From the NCBI RefSeq assembly GCF_005217525.1, contig NZ_PNXQ01000012.1, forward strand, positions 377,872 through 418,999: a stretch of DNA of 41,128 nucleotides. The letters run 5' to 3'. The translations under genes and the position numbers were made by a program. The stretch comes from Paenibacillus terrae (GTDB taxonomy: Bacteria; Bacillota; Bacilli; Paenibacillales; Paenibacillaceae). Position 1 is the first letter of the stretch. Every line of letters begins with the position of its first letter. Of this stretch, positions 30,166 through 40,033 are shown piece by piece. The notes under the pieces were generated by a model. It saw only the letters and a program-made list of their open reading frames with translations. It had not been told where the DNA came from and ran no database searches.

Positions 30166-31155
30166 ATGAACAGACATGAAATAAATAGTTCTGCTATGAA
30201 TATGCAAAGATACATATATACTTACGCGTGTCATGAAACCGAGCGAGAGCTGTGTCTTTTGGAATTGAAAAGCTTGTTCGGTCACCCCCCTGCGCATGAT
30301 TCCATGCTGCTGTCCCATCGGCGGTTGGAGCCGGGCACCAGCCCATTCATCCATCTTCGGCTGGATGTGGCCGCAAATGCGGGTACGCTGGACGAACTTT
30401 GCGAAGCAGCCTCCGCAATTCAACTTGAAGAAGGGAAGACCTTCAAGGTCCTGTGTCTCAAGGAAGGCGACAACGTGGCAGACTATGGCGAGCGACGCGG
30501 TATAGAAAGACGCATTGGCGCACGTATTCGAGGGCAGGCACAAATGAAAGAACCGGATGTCACCCTGGGTGTCATACGGGTAGGGGAGCGGTGGCTGCTC
30601 GGCAAGTGCATATACAGCGACAGGTCGTGGCTGGAGCGCCGTCATAAGCCGCAAAACTATTCCACCGGACTACCAGTGCTGGTAGCCAAAGCGCTTGTGA
30701 ATTTAGCAGTGAATGATATAGCAGTACAGGATATAGATGGGGGCCGATTGAAGCTGCTGGACCCGTGCTGTGGCATGGGCAATGTGATGATTGAAGCATT
30801 GAGCATGGGAAAAGATATTCGCGGTTGTGATATCAACCCGCTGGCGGTACGCGGGGCACGCGTGAATTTGCGTCATTTTGGATATGAAGAGGATCGGGTA
30901 AAGCTGGGAGATATGAATCTGCTGGAGGGAACCTATGATGCGGCCATATTGGATATGCCCTATAACCTGTGCTCCGTGCTCCCTGCCGATGAACAAAAGC
31001 AGATGCTGCGCAGTTTGAGACGCTTGGCTGCACGAGCGGTAGTCGTAAGCACGGAGCCGATGGCAGCATTGCTGTCCGAGTCAGGCTGGACCCTCACGGA
31101 GCAATGCCGTATACATAAGACAGGTATGAGCCGGGAAATATGGATCTGTGAGTAG
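30166..31155 (+). CDS. Class I SAM-dependent RNA methyltransferase (UPF0020/Trm11-like)
   Basis: 329 residues from ATG 30166 (AAGAGA about 6 nt upstream); ATG 30196 or 30202 is also possible. The N-terminal part (YIYTYACHETERELCLLELKSLFG) resembles the THUMP-like region of Trm11/TrmN enzymes. The C-terminal Rossmann domain has motif I LLDPCCGMGNVMIEAL, motif II GCDINPLAVRGARVNL, and catalytic motif IV DMPYN in place of the usual DPPYG. The Met in the second place is less usual but the N/D-P-P/M-P-Y core is kept. Likely modifies guanosine N2 in tRNA, inferred from family. It converges with the downstream dehydrogenase gene with only 8 nt between. Confidence 0.88.
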   Translation: MNRHEINSSAMNMQRYIYTYACHETERELCLLELKSLFGHPPAHDSMLLSHRRLEPGTSPFIHLRLDVAANAGTLDELCEAASAIQLEEGKTFKVLCLKEGDNVADYGERRGIERRIGARIRGQAQMKEPDVTLGVIRVGERWLLGKCIYSDRSWLERRHKPQNYSTGLPVLVAKALVNLAVNDIAVQDIDGGRLKLLDPCCGMGNVMIEALSMGKDIRGCDINPLAVRGARVNLRHFGYEEDRVKLGDMNLLEGTYDAAILDMPYNLCSVLPADEQKQMLRSLRRLAARAVVVSTEPMAALLSESGWTLTEQCRIHKTGMSREIWICE

Positions 31156-31163
31156 TTGGTTTG

Positions 31164-32120
31164 TTAATACTGAGTTTTATAGTTGACCAAATTCAGCGGT
31201 AGCTCCTGATCGGCTGCATAGGCTTTCAAATTGGTGAGGAAGATATCTACTGCACGTTCAGCGTAGTGGTTCGTGTCGCCTGCAATATGCGGCGTGATCA
31301 GAACATTCTCCAGACTCCACAGCGGATGCGACGCGGGTAGGGGTTCTTCCTCGAATACATCCAGTCCGGCAAAGGCAATATGCTTTTGCTCCAGAGAGCG
31401 CACAAGTGCATCCGTATGGACAGTGCCGCCACGACCTACATTAATGAAGAAAGCTCCCTTACGCATGGCTGCAAATGCCTTTTCGTCAAAGAAGTGACGG
31501 GTTTCCTCGGTGAATGGCAAAATATTCACCACGATATTCGCTTCTCCTAGCGCTTCATGTAATTGCTCATTTGTATACATGCGCTTCACATGTGGGGCAT
31601 CCTTGCCGGAACGCCGGACTCCGATCACTCGCATGCCAAAGGCTTCTGCAATCCGCGCCGTTTCACGGCCGATTTCGCCCACGCCCGTAATCAGCAGCGT
31701 TTTGCCACGTAATTCCGTCAGCTCGCCTTTCGGTGGCTGCCATGTTTTCTGACGCTGCAGGAGAGCTGCTTGCTGTAAATAACGTGTATGCGACAGCAGC
31801 ATCCCAAAGATTTGCTCCGTAATCGGAACGGCATGAACGCCACTTGTATTGGTGAGGAAAATATGACGCTTTTCCAGCTCTGCAAGTGGCAGCTTATCAA
31901 TACCCGCCGACCAGGTCTGTATCCATTTCAGCTTGCTGTCTAGTTGCAAAGCTGCTTCGGAAATATGCTTGGACCAGCCTAAAATGACCTCTGCCTGTCG
32001 GATTTGTTCAGGCTCCAGCTCCTGGGCCTTACCAATGATCAGCTCATAGCCCGGAGCTGCTGCACGAACTTGCTTTTCTTGCTCTGCGGTAAGCTGGTGT
32101 AAACTTACAATGGTTCCCAT
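31164..32120 (-). CDS. D-2-hydroxyacid dehydrogenase
   Basis: 318 residues; AGGAGGTAATGAATC leads into the ATG. The NAD-binding Rossmann motif is TLLITGVGEIGRETA (GxGxxG), followed by VRRSG with Arg where NADP-preferring members have a basic residue. Catalytic signatures are NVGRGGTVHTDALV (Arg), FEEEPLPASHPLW (Glu) and ITPHIAGDT (His). It would reduce a 2-keto acid such as glyoxylate, hydroxypyruvate or phenylpyruvate. The substrate cannot be told; no serine-pathway gene is adjacent. It is transcribed divergently from the ThpR-like gene. Confidence 0.95.
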   Translation of the reverse strand: MGTIVSLHQLTAEQEKQVRAAAPGYELIIGKAQELEPEQIRQAEVILGWSKHISEAALQLDSKLKWIQTWSAGIDKLPLAELEKRHIFLTNTSGVHAVPITEQIFGMLLSHTRYLQQAALLQRQKTWQPPKGELTELRGKTLLITGVGEIGRETARIAEAFGMRVIGVRRSGKDAPHVKRMYTNEQLHEALGEANIVVNILPFTEETRHFFDEKAFAAMRKGAFFINVGRGGTVHTDALVRSLEQKHIAFAGLDVFEEEPLPASHPLWSLENVLITPHIAGDTNHYAERAVDIFLTNLKAYAADQELPLNLVNYKTQY

Positions 32121-32298
32121 GATTCATTACCTCCTCGGTTTTTGATTCTTTGGAGCTTCCAATATATTCTGATGAATCATCCTTTCAAGGATAACAGATT
32201 GGCGGGAAGATTGCATAAATAGGGAAAAAACCAGCTTGCTGTGTCACTTTAGATAACAACGAATGACTGTAGCCCTGATTAGGGATGAAAGGAAGACG

Positions 32299-32907
32299 AT
32301 GACGATGAACGGATTACCGCTGGTAGTACCGCAAACAGCACAAACACAAAGACTTTTTACCGCGATTGCTCTCCCGAGCGAGCATAAGAAGGAGTTACGC
32401 TGCTGGGTGGAACAGGATGTTAACGAGCTTTCTTTTCGCAAATGGACCGATTTCAGGGATTACCACGTGACACTTCAGTTTCTGGGGGATGTGGCGACCA
32501 AGGATATACCGGAACTGGAACAGGCTTTATTTCAGGCGGCCGCTGCACATTCCCCGTTCACTCTCGGCATTGGCGAACCGGGGACTTTTGGACGAGATGG
32601 ATTTCCGCGTGTGCTATGGAGGGGAGTTACAGGGCAGAAGGATTCTTTGAACCAACTCCACCAATCCATAGTTGAGGCTACCGAATCGCTTGGTTTTAAG
32701 CCCGAGGAACGGCCTTACAGGCCCCATATCACAGTAGCACGTTCGTATATAGGGCAGCAGCCTATTCCGGCGTCTATGTTTCAGTCCGATGACCGAATAG
32801 GTGAGCCGTGGGAAGTGGGAGAATTTGTTTTGTACGAGACCCGAATGGGCCAAAAACCAATGTACCAAATAATTCAAACGATCCCATTATTGAGGAGAAA
32901 CCCTTGA
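32299..32907 (+). CDS. thpR: RNA 2',3'-cyclic phosphodiesterase (ThpR/LigT)
   Basis: 202 residues from ATG 32299 (GAAAGGAAG upstream; ATG 32305 also possible). The two 2H motifs are YHVTLQFLG (His56) and PYRPHITVAR (His about 143), which flank the active cleft. FTAIALPSEHKKEL near the start is the family signature. The enzyme opens 2',3'-cyclic phosphate ends of RNA to 2'-phosphates and can ligate tRNA halves weakly in vitro. Located on its own between the dehydrogenase and the SleB-like gene. Confidence 0.93.
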   Translation: MTMNGLPLVVPQTAQTQRLFTAIALPSEHKKELRCWVEQDVNELSFRKWTDFRDYHVTLQFLGDVATKDIPELEQALFQAAAAHSPFTLGIGEPGTFGRDGFPRVLWRGVTGQKDSLNQLHQSIVEATESLGFKPEERPYRPHITVARSYIGQQPIPASMFQSDDRIGEPWEVGEFVLYETRMGQKPMYQIIQTIPLLRRNP

Positions 32908-33009
32908 TCTATCAGCGATTTTAGTGATATAGTATTTCAGCGTTATTCAAAAGGCGCATTTTGGGTTACATATCTGAGAAATGTGCCTAAAGTTAACAGG
33001 AGGAACATT

Positions 33010-33822
33010 ATGGAAATCGTTAAAGAACATCGTTGGTTTGCACCTCTTTTGAGTGTGCTACTTGTTTGTATATTGGGGGTAGGCCTCTACGCTGAGGTTC
33101 AACAAACACAGAAAAATCACAAAAATGCACCTATGCAATCTCTGAGCTGGTCAGGGAATTCTTCGGCTCCTTCACACGGGGACAGGATGGAGACCCATAA
33201 TGGGTCAAACAGAACAAGTCCCATCTTTGCCAAGGCTCATGGGCAGCCGAGCTGGAAACAAATCATGCCGACTCCGTTACCCGCTTCCCAGATGAAGCAG
33301 GCGGGACAAGCCCGGAGCAATGTTGCAACCGGCGTGAAAAAACCTGAAGTCCAGCATAGCAAGTCTGCAATTCTTACCCCTCCTACAACCATTTACTTTA
33401 CGAAGACACAAATGCTCTCTCAGGATGACAAGGCGTTGTCTACCTGGAGCTATCCTGTCTCCGCTAAAGAACTGCTCCTGCTACAAAAAATAGTCATGGC
33501 AGAAGCAGAAGGCGAACCGTACGAAGGCAAAGTGGCAGTTGCCAACGTTGTCTTAAACCGGCTGCGGTCAGCCCCATTTCCCGATACGATTCAGGCAGTG
33601 ATTTATCAAAAAGCGCAATTTAGTCCGGTTGCGAACGGGCGTCTTCGTCGTGTCCAGCCCAATCAGGACAGCATTCGTGCGGTTACGGCTGCTTTGAACG
33701 GTCATAAAGCCGTGCCTGACAACACCTGCTTTTTCCTGTCGCTGACGTTGGCTCAGGATCTTACAGTTCATCATTCGCGTACCAAGGTGAAAACAATCGG
33801 CCATCATACCTTCTACAAATAA
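33010..33822 (+). CDS. Cell wall hydrolase of the SleB family
   Basis: 270 residues; ACAGGAGG lies 7 nt before ATG 33010. An uncleaved signal anchor covers residues about 11-31 (FAPLLSVLLVCILGVGLY), then a Ser/Lys/Gln-rich linker (about 35-140). The Hydrolase_2 (SleB C-terminal) domain spans about 150-270: LLLQKIVMAEAEGEPYEGKVAVANVVLNR (catalytic Glu in AEAEGEP), FSPVANGRL, and TIGHHTFYK. Such enzymes cleave cortex or peptidoglycan as lytic transglycosylases. The missing N-terminal PG_binding_1 domain separates it from germination SleB, so it may act in the vegetative wall or in sporulation. Confidence 0.92.
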   Translation: MEIVKEHRWFAPLLSVLLVCILGVGLYAEVQQTQKNHKNAPMQSLSWSGNSSAPSHGDRMETHNGSNRTSPIFAKAHGQPSWKQIMPTPLPASQMKQAGQARSNVATGVKKPEVQHSKSAILTPPTTIYFTKTQMLSQDDKALSTWSYPVSAKELLLLQKIVMAEAEGEPYEGKVAVANVVLNRLRSAPFPDTIQAVIYQKAQFSPVANGRLRRVQPNQDSIRAVTAALNGHKAVPDNTCFFLSLTLAQDLTVHHSRTKVKTIGHHTFYK

Positions 33823-33897
33823 CAGCCCTTTCTAAACAATAGGGTTCGGCTTGGTGAACGTATTTTTCGTGTACAGGTGAAGCTTTTATGCAAAAAG

Positions 33898-33906
33898 TGG
33901 TATAAT
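33898..33906 (+). promoter_or_regulatory. Extended -10 promoter of the UPF0173 gene
   Basis: TGG-TATAAT is a perfect extended -10; the -35 position (TGAAGC) is poor. It lies 54 nt before the ATG at 33963. Confidence 0.6.
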
Positions 33907-33962
33907 GGGTAAAGGTTAAGGTACCTAAGTTATAAAAGTGACAATGGAGGTGGGCAGATGAT

Positions 33963-34646
33963 ATGAAAATCACATATTACGGACATTCAGCAGTACTGGT
34001 GGAGGAAGAGGGCAAACGGATTATTATTGATCCTTTTTTGACCGGGAATCCTAAAGCGGTAGTAAAAGCTGAGGATATTCAGGTGGATGCAGTGCTGTTG
34101 ACGCATGGTCATGCGGATCATTTTGGTGATGCTATCGAAATTGCCAAGCACAACGATTGCCCTGTAATCGCGGTGGCGGAATTGGCTAACTATTGTTCAT
34201 CTCAGGGAGCCAAGGCTCACGGTATGAACCTGGGCGGCGGTCACCAATTTGACGGCTTCCATGTAAAATTCACACTTGCGTTCCACAGTTCCTCTTTAAC
34301 GGTGGATGGACAAACGATATATATGGGTGAGCCTGCGGGCATTTTATTGACCATAGGTGGCAAAACATTTTTCCATGCTGGCGATACGGCCCTGTTTGGC
34401 GATATGCGTCTTATTGGTGAAACCAACTCCATAGATGCTGCGGTATTACCGATTGGTGACGGTTATACAATGGGACCGGAGGATGCGTTACTGGCAGCCA
34501 AATGGCTCCGGGCCAGCCGCGTAATACCGGTGCATTACAATACATTTCCGGGGATCGAGCAGGATGGGAACGCCTTCTGTGACCGTCTGCACAAAGAAGG
34601 GATTAAGGGAACAGCCCTGAATCCCGGCGAAAGCCTCGAATTTTAA
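33963..34646 (+). CDS. UPF0173 metal-dependent hydrolase (metallo-beta-lactamase fold)
   Basis: 227 residues, the usual length. It begins [14 protein letters not shown], with the zinc motif [12 protein letters not shown] (His48, His50, Asp52, His53), [12 protein letters not shown] and the C-terminal [10 protein letters not shown] (His). This conserved small MBL family includes B. subtilis YtkL; the true substrate is unknown. GGAGGTG lies about 9-12 nt before the ATG. It is monocistronic: a terminator follows at 34708. Confidence 0.94.
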   Translation: MKITYYGHSAVLVEEEGKRIIIDPFLTGNPKAVVKAEDIQVDAVLLTHGHADHFGDAIEIAKHNDCPVIAVAELANYCSSQGAKAHGMNLGGGHQFDGFHVKFTLAFHSSSLTVDGQTIYMGEPAGILLTIGGKTFFHAGDTALFGDMRLIGETNSIDAAVLPIGDGYTMGPEDALLAAKWLRASRVIPVHYNTFPGIEQDGNAFCDRLHKEGIKGTALNPGESLEF

Positions 34647-34707
34647 CCTGCATTGCCAAATTGCGATCAAATGTCGGAGCGCCAAAATGTTCAATAGATA
34701 TCCTCTG

Positions 34708-34745
34708 CCAGCCTTTTCTGTTCCTTTGGGAATGGGAAAGGCTGG
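34708..34745 (+). terminator. Terminator of the UPF0173 gene
   Basis: CCAGCCTTTTC (34708-34718) pairs with GGGAAAGGCTGG (34734-34745), with an inner GTTCC/GGAAT stem. The following T-tract is short (ATTTATT). Confidence 0.7.
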
Positions 34746-34849
34746 ATTTATTAAGATGAATATTTATACATAAAAACAGTATATTTTTGCATCTTCACGT
34801 TGAAGCTGTAATGTAAAAGATTTATTATCACAATCATAAAAACTTTGAA

Positions 34850-34878
34850 TTGCTAACATGGTAGGTCAATGATAAAAT
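34850..34878 (+). promoter_or_regulatory. Sigma-A promoter of glutamate synthase
   Basis: TTGCTA (34850-34855), 17-bp spacer, TAAAAT (34873-34878). It predicts a 5' leader of about 225 nt before the ATG at 35110. Confidence 0.65.
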
Positions 34879-34909
34879 GATATAACTAATTAGATTCATC
34901 AGTAGATCC

Positions 34910-34989
34910 GACGTATTTTTCAAGTCAAGCTATTGCATAATTATTGAAAAACATTCGCATTCGGCGGACCGTACCGCCTTGAATACGTC
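34910..34989 (+). other. Structured leader hairpins before glutamate synthase
   Basis: GACGTATT-ttt-CAAG (34910-34924) pairs with CTTGAATACGTC (34978-34989), 12 bp with a 3-nt bulge. Inside lies GGCGG-ACCGTA-CCGCC (34963-34978), whose last C is shared with the outer arm, so the two stems compete at one base. No classic riboswitch core was recognised. The 34990-35109 stretch has no further obvious element. Confidence 0.5.
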
Positions 34990-35109
34990 ACATGTTTTGT
35001 CCCCCAATCCTCGTAGTTGTTCTTTGAGTTACCTCTTGTTGCCACTGTCTTCTATTCGGCCGCCTGTATTTCAGGCCAGCATGACTTTATAACAGAAAGG
35101 TTGCGTTCC

Positions 35110-38100
35110 ATGAGACAGACAGGTTTACCACCCAAACAGGGATTATACGATCCCCAATTCGAAAAAGACGCCTGCGGCATGGGCTTTGTTGCCCACATCA
35201 AGGGAAAACCATCGCACGATATCGTAAGTCAGGCTTTGACCATGCTCGTCAATATGGAGCATCGGGGCGGTCAGGGAAGTGAACCGAACTCTGGTGACGG
35301 AGCGGGGATCATGATTCAGGTACCGCATTTATTTTTCCAAGAGGAAGCGGAGCGACTGGGCTTCAAGCTGCCAAAGGCTGGACATTACGGCGTGGGTATG
35401 CTTTTTGTATCCAATGATCCGAAGGTTCGTGAAGTTCATGAACAAAAGCTGAGAGATATTATCGTAGATGAGGGCCAGAATTGTCTGGGCTTCCGGGATG
35501 TTCCGACTTATGACGAAATGCTGGGCAAATCGGCGAAAGCCGCCAAACCGGGCGTACGTCAGGTGTTTATCGGTCGAAGCAGTGATTTGAAGGAAGAGCT
35601 GGACTTTGAACGGAAACTGTATGTTATTCGCAAACGGGCGGAGCTTGCCATTCGCTATAACGAAGAGGACCAGAACCGTGAGTCGTTTTATATCCCGAGT
35701 TTGTCATGCCGTAAGGTTGTATACAAAGGAATGCTTACAACCGAGCAGGTAGGACAATTTTATCTGGATTTGCAGGATGAGCGGGTGACTTCGGCAATCG
35801 CGTTGATCCATTCCCGTTTCAGTACGAACACGTTCCCGAGCTGGGACCGTGCGCATCCTTATCGTTTTATGATTCACAACGGTGAAATTAACACGATGCG
35901 TGGTAACGTGAACTGGATGCATGCACGTCAGACCCAGTTTGAAAGTGAAGCGTTTGGCGAAGATATCGGCAAGGTAAAACCGGTCATTAACCCGGATGGT
36001 TCAGATACAGCCATGTTTGATAATACGCTTGAATTCCTGTATCTGAGTGGGCGTTCCCTTCCTCATGTAGCCATGATGATGGTGCCGGAGCCTTGGAACA
36101 AGCATGAGACGATGGACCCGAAGAAGCGGGCATTTTATGAGTATCACAGTACGATGATGGAGCCTTGGGATGGACCGGCTGCGATGGCGTTTACGGATGG
36201 TGTGCAGATCGGAGCAATTCTGGACCGCAACGGCCTGCGCCCTGCGCGTTACTATGTGACCAAGGATGACCTGATCGCCTTGTCTTCAGAAGCGGGTGTA
36301 CTGGATATTGCTCCTGAAAATGTACTCTACAAGGATCGTCTTCGTCCGGGACGGATGCTGCTGGTCGATACCCAGGAGGGCCGCATCATTTCCGACGAAG
36401 AGCTGAAGGAGCGTATCGCTTCCGAGGAGCCTTACCAGGAATGGCTGGATGAGCATCTGGTCAATCTGGATGAGCTGCCGGAAGCGCTGGAGCAGCCAGA
36501 GCCGAAGCATGAGAATGTGAACCAGCTTCAGCTCGCTTTTGGCTATACGTTTGAAGAGCTGCGCAAGATTCTGGAGCCGATGGCGCTCACAGGTGCGGAA
36601 CCGATTGGCTCGATGGGGTATGATGCTCCACTGGCGGTGCTGTCTGACCGTCCGCAGCGTTTGTACAACTATTTTAAACAAATGTTTGCGCAAGTTACGA
36701 ATCCGCCGATTGATGCCATTCGGGAAGAGATTGTAACGTCCACGGCAACTACGATTGGACCTGAACGCAATTTGCTGCATCCTGAACCGGAAAGCTGTCG
36801 TCAGATTCGTCTGGATTCACCGGTGCTGTCGAATGAGGAATTTGCCAAAATTCGTCATGTACACCGTCCAGGCTTCAAGTCGATGACGATTCCGATCTTC
36901 TTTGAAGCGAAGGAAGGCGCAGAAGGCTTGCGTAAGGCGCTCGAAGGGCTGTTTGAGGCGGCTGATCGTGTCATTGACAAGGGTCATAACATTCTGATTT
37001 TGTCCGACCGTGGAGTGGACGCAGAGAATGCGGCCATTCCAGCGCTGCTGGCTGTCTCAAGCCTGCATCACCACCTGATCAAGCAGGGTACACGCACACG
37101 TGTAAGTATTTTGCTGGAGTCGGGAGAGCCAAGAGATATTCATCATTATGCGGTGCTGCTTGGTTACGGCGTGAGTGCGGTTAATCCGTATCTGGCTTTC
37201 GAAACACTGGATGTAATGATTCAGCAGGGCTTGCTGCGCGGTGTCTCGCATGAAAAAGCAATTAAAAATTATATTAAAGCGGCCACTAAGGGCGTCGTTA
37301 AAATATTGTCCAAAATGGGTATTTCCACGATTCAGTCGTACCGTGGAGCACAAATTTTTGAGGCTGTAGGTCTCAAACAGGATTTCGTTGATCGCTACTT
37401 CACCTGGACACCTTCCCGCATTGGCGGTATCGGTCTGGAGGAAGTCACGGTGGAAGCGCTGGCTCACCACAACCGTGCTTTTACCGATAAGGACGGCAAC
37501 GACAAGGTGCTGGATTCGGGCGGTGAATATCAATGGCGCAACGATGGGGAAGAGCATTTGTTTAATCCGCAAACGGTACATTTGCTCCAGCAGTCGGTTC
37601 GCTCGGGGGACTACAAGCTGTACAAGAAATACGCCAAGCTGGTGCAGGGTGAAACTGAACAGCATTTGACGATCCGTTCCATGCTTCAGTTGAAGCCTGC
37701 GGGTAAGTCTGTGCCACTGGAAGAAGTGGAATCCGCTGCATCGATTATGCGACGTTTTAAGACGGGAGCTATGTCCTTCGGCTCAATCAGTCAGGAAGCG
37801 CATGAAGATATGGCGATCGCGATGAACCGTATCGGCGGTAAGAGCAACACCGGTGAAGGTGGGGAAAACCCTGCACGTTTCATTCCGGATGCCAATGGCG
37901 ATTCTCGCCGCAGCTCAATCAAGCAGGTGGCATCAGGCCGATTTGGTGTAACGTCGAATTATTTGGTGAACGCTGACGAAATTCAGATTAAAATGGCGCA
38001 AGGCGCGAAGCCGGGCGAAGGTGGACAACTGCCAGGACGCAAGGTTTATCCTTGGGTGGCTGAGGTGCGTGGTTCTACGCCGGGCGTGGGACTGATTTCG

Positions 38101-39708
38101 CCGCCGCCGCATCACGATATTTATTCTATCGAGGATTTGGCAGAGCTGATCTACGATCTCAAAAACGCCAATCCGCGTGCTGACATTAACGTGAAGCTGG
38201 TGTCGGAGGTAGGCGTAGGTACGATTGCAACAGGAGTGGCTAAAGGCCGCGCTGACATTATTCTGGTCAGCGGCTATGACGGCGGTACAGGCGCTTCTCC
38301 GCAAGGCTCCATCCGCCATGCGGGTATGCCTTGGGAGCTGGGTCTGGCCGAGACACATCAGACGCTGATGCTGAACAATTTGCGCGACCGCGTGGTGCTG
38401 GAGACAGACGGCAAGATGCTGTCCGGCCGCGATTTGGTGGTAGCTGCGCTGTTAGGTGCAGAAGAATATGGCTTCTCTACAGCGCCGCTTGTGGCGTTGG
38501 GCTGTATTATGATGCGGGTATGCCAAATGGACACCTGTCCGGTTGGTGTTGCTACGCAGAATCCGGAACTGCGCAAAAATTATATGGGCGATCCTGCCCA
38601 TGTGGTGAATTTTATGCGTTTCATCGCAGAAGATGTCCGCGAAATTATGGCAGAGCTGGGCTTCCGCACGATTCAGGAAATGATCGGCCGTACGGACTGC
38701 CTGGATACCGTGAACGCCGATTCGCACTGGAAGAAGAAAGGCGTCGATCTGAGCTTGCTGCTGCATGTTCCTGAGCTGGAAGACGGCAGTGTGCGTTACC
38801 GCGTACAACGCCAAAACCACGGGCTGGAAGAAACGCTTGATATGCAGAAGCTCGTACCGATGGCTGCCGGGGCGCTGGAGAACGGAAGAGCTGTAGAGGC
38901 CACTATGCCTATAACGAACGTGAATCGGGCCGTAGGTACGATTCTGGGCAGCGAGGTCACCCGCAAGTACGGAGCGGCGGGTTTGCCTGAGGATACGATT
39001 CGTTTTAACTTCATCGGATCAGCAGGTCAAAGCTTCGGGGCGTTTATTCCGAAAGGCATCACGCTGAGCGTTGAAGGCGACAGCAATGACTATGTAGGTA
39101 AAGGACTATCCGGTGGTAAGGTTATTGTGAAGAAATCTCACAAAGCGACCTTTAAGGCAGAAGAGAACATTATTATCGGAAATACGGCTTTGTATGGAGC
39201 GACCAGCGGGGAAGCTTATATTAGCGGAATTGCAGGGGAGCGCTTTGCCGTTCGAAACTCCGGCGCACGTATCGTCGTCGAGGGTGTCGGCGATCATGGC
39301 TGTGAGTATATGACAGGCGGACGTGTAGCTGTACTGGGCGAGACTGGACGGAATTTTGGAGCCGGGATGTCTGGAGGCATTGCATACGTCTATGACCCTC
39401 AGGGGACGTTTCTGAGTCGTTGTAACCTGGAAATGGTGCTGCTGGAAGACGTGGAAGACCCTGCGGAAGCAGCGGATCTGCGTGGTCTGATTCAGCGCCA
39501 TGTCACGTACACAGGCAGCGAAGCGGGACAACGTATTTTGGATGACTGGCAGACTGCGATTCAGCAGTTTGTACGGGTGATTCCAAAGGATTACAAGCGT
39601 ATGGTTGAACAGATACAAAAAGAAGAGGCGACCGGTTTGAGCGGGGATGAGGCTCTGCTGGCTGCATTTGAAGCCAATATGCGTGAATTGGCGCGTGCCG
39701 GGGGTTAA
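35110..39708 (+). CDS. gltB: Glutamate synthase (NADPH/ferredoxin) large subunit
   Basis: 1532 residues from ATG 35110 (GAAAGG upstream). The start at 35017 would add an unlikely 31-residue leader. The propeptide is residues 1-21 and Cys22 (DACGMGFVA) is the glutaminase nucleophile. Domains in order are class II GATase (22 to about 430), central domain, FMN-binding synthase domain with [15 protein letters not shown], the [3Fe-4S] cluster Cys pattern C-x5-C-x4-C ([20 protein letters not shown]) near 1131-1142, and the GXGXG beta-helix domain from about 1290. It makes two glutamates from glutamine and 2-oxoglutarate. No small subunit (gltD) follows; a terminator and an unrelated kinase gene come next. 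Confidence 0.98.
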   Translation: MRQTGLPPKQGLYDPQFEKDACGMGFVAHIKGKPSHDIVSQALTMLVNMEHRGGQGSEPNSGDGAGIMIQVPHLFFQEEAERLGFKLPKAGHYGVGMLFVSNDPKVREVHEQKLRDIIVDEGQNCLGFRDVPTYDEMLGKSAKAAKPGVRQVFIGRSSDLKEELDFERKLYVIRKRAELAIRYNEEDQNRESFYIPSLSCRKVVYKGMLTTEQVGQFYLDLQDERVTSAIALIHSRFSTNTFPSWDRAHPYRFMIHNGEINTMRGNVNWMHARQTQFESEAFGEDIGKVKPVINPDGSDTAMFDNTLEFLYLSGRSLPHVAMMMVPEPWNKHETMDPKKRAFYEYHSTMMEPWDGPAAMAFTDGVQIGAILDRNGLRPARYYVTKDDLIALSSEAGVLDIAPENVLYKDRLRPGRMLLVDTQEGRIISDEELKERIASEEPYQEWLDEHLVNLDELPEALEQPEPKHENVNQLQLAFGYTFEELRKILEPMALTGAEPIGSMGYDAPLAVLSDRPQRLYNYFKQMFAQVTNPPIDAIREEIVTSTATTIGPERNLLHPEPESCRQIRLDSPVLSNEEFAKIRHVHRPGFKSMTIPIFFEAKEGAEGLRKALEGLFEAADRVIDKGHNILILSDRGVDAENAAIPALLAVSSLHHHLIKQGTRTRVSILLESGEPRDIHHYAVLLGYGVSAVNPYLAFETLDVMIQQGLLRGVSHEKAIKNYIKAATKGVVKILSKMGISTIQSYRGAQIFEAVGLKQDFVDRYFTWTPSRIGGIGLEEVTVEALAHHNRAFTDKDGNDKVLDSGGEYQWRNDGEEHLFNPQTVHLLQQSVRSGDYKLYKKYAKLVQGETEQHLTIRSMLQLKPAGKSVPLEEVESAASIMRRFKTGAMSFGSISQEAHEDMAIAMNRIGGKSNTGEGGENPARFIPDANGDSRRSSIKQVASGRFGVTSNYLVNADEIQIKMAQGAKPGEGGQLPGRKVYPWVAEVRGSTPGVGLISPPPHHDIYSIEDLAELIYDLKNANPRADINVKLVSEVGVGTIATGVAKGRADIILVSGYDGGTGASPQGSIRHAGMPWELGLAETHQTLMLNNLRDRVVLETDGKMLSGRDLVVAALLGAEEYGFSTAPLVALGCIMMRVCQMDTCPVGVATQNPELRKNYMGDPAHVVNFMRFIAEDVREIMAELGFRTIQEMIGRTDCLDTVNADSHWKKKGVDLSLLLHVPELEDGSVRYRVQRQNHGLEETLDMQKLVPMAAGALENGRAVEATMPITNVNRAVGTILGSEVTRKYGAAGLPEDTIRFNFIGSAGQSFGAFIPKGITLSVEGDSNDYVGKGLSGGKVIVKKSHKATFKAEENIIIGNTALYGATSGEAYISGIAGERFAVRNSGARIVVEGVGDHGCEYMTGGRVAVLGETGRNFGAGMSGGIAYVYDPQGTFLSRCNLEMVLLEDVEDPAEAADLRGLIQRHVTYTGSEAGQRILDDWQTAIQQFVRVIPKDYKRMVEQIQKEEATGLSGDEALLAAFEANMRELARAGG

Positions 39709-39732
39709 TGTAGCCCCTCACCAAATTTACTC

Positions 39733-39792
39733 AAAAAGGACTTGCTGAATACCGTTGTTAAGATTACGGTGATACCAGCAAGTCCTTTTTTT
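39733..39792 (+). terminator. Terminator of glutamate synthase
   Basis: AAAAAGGACTTGCTG pairs with CAGCAAGTCCTTTTTTT, with an inner ACCGT/ACGGT stem. A long, strong intrinsic terminator 25 nt after the stop. Confidence 0.95.
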
Positions 39793-39867
39793 AGTTCTTT
39801 AGAAAATATGATTTATGTCCTTGACAAACGTTATAGTTTCTGACATTACCCCCAAAATGTTTTCCTG

Positions 39868-39919
39868 AAACGGTAAATATGTTATAAAAAGTGTCATTTT
39901 TTTTGGAATGTAACCGTTT
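39868..39919 (+). promoter_or_regulatory. Possible promoter of the sensor kinase flanked by inverted repeats
   Basis: TGT-TATAAA (39880-39888) is an extended -10 element. It is flanked by AAACGGT (39868-39874) and its inverse ACCGTTT (39913-39919), a spacing that could let a regulator loop or form an RNA stem in the leader. The 39793-40033 stretch holds no gene; the leader would be about 140 nt. Confidence 0.4.
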
Positions 39920-40033
39920 ACGTTAGAGTTTATGTCTTGTTATTTATTTTTGGATTGGTTATGATTTTTTTAGAGTACACATGCAAATCTAGTATGCCCA
40001 TCGTCACTTCAAAACACAGAATAGGGTGACAGG

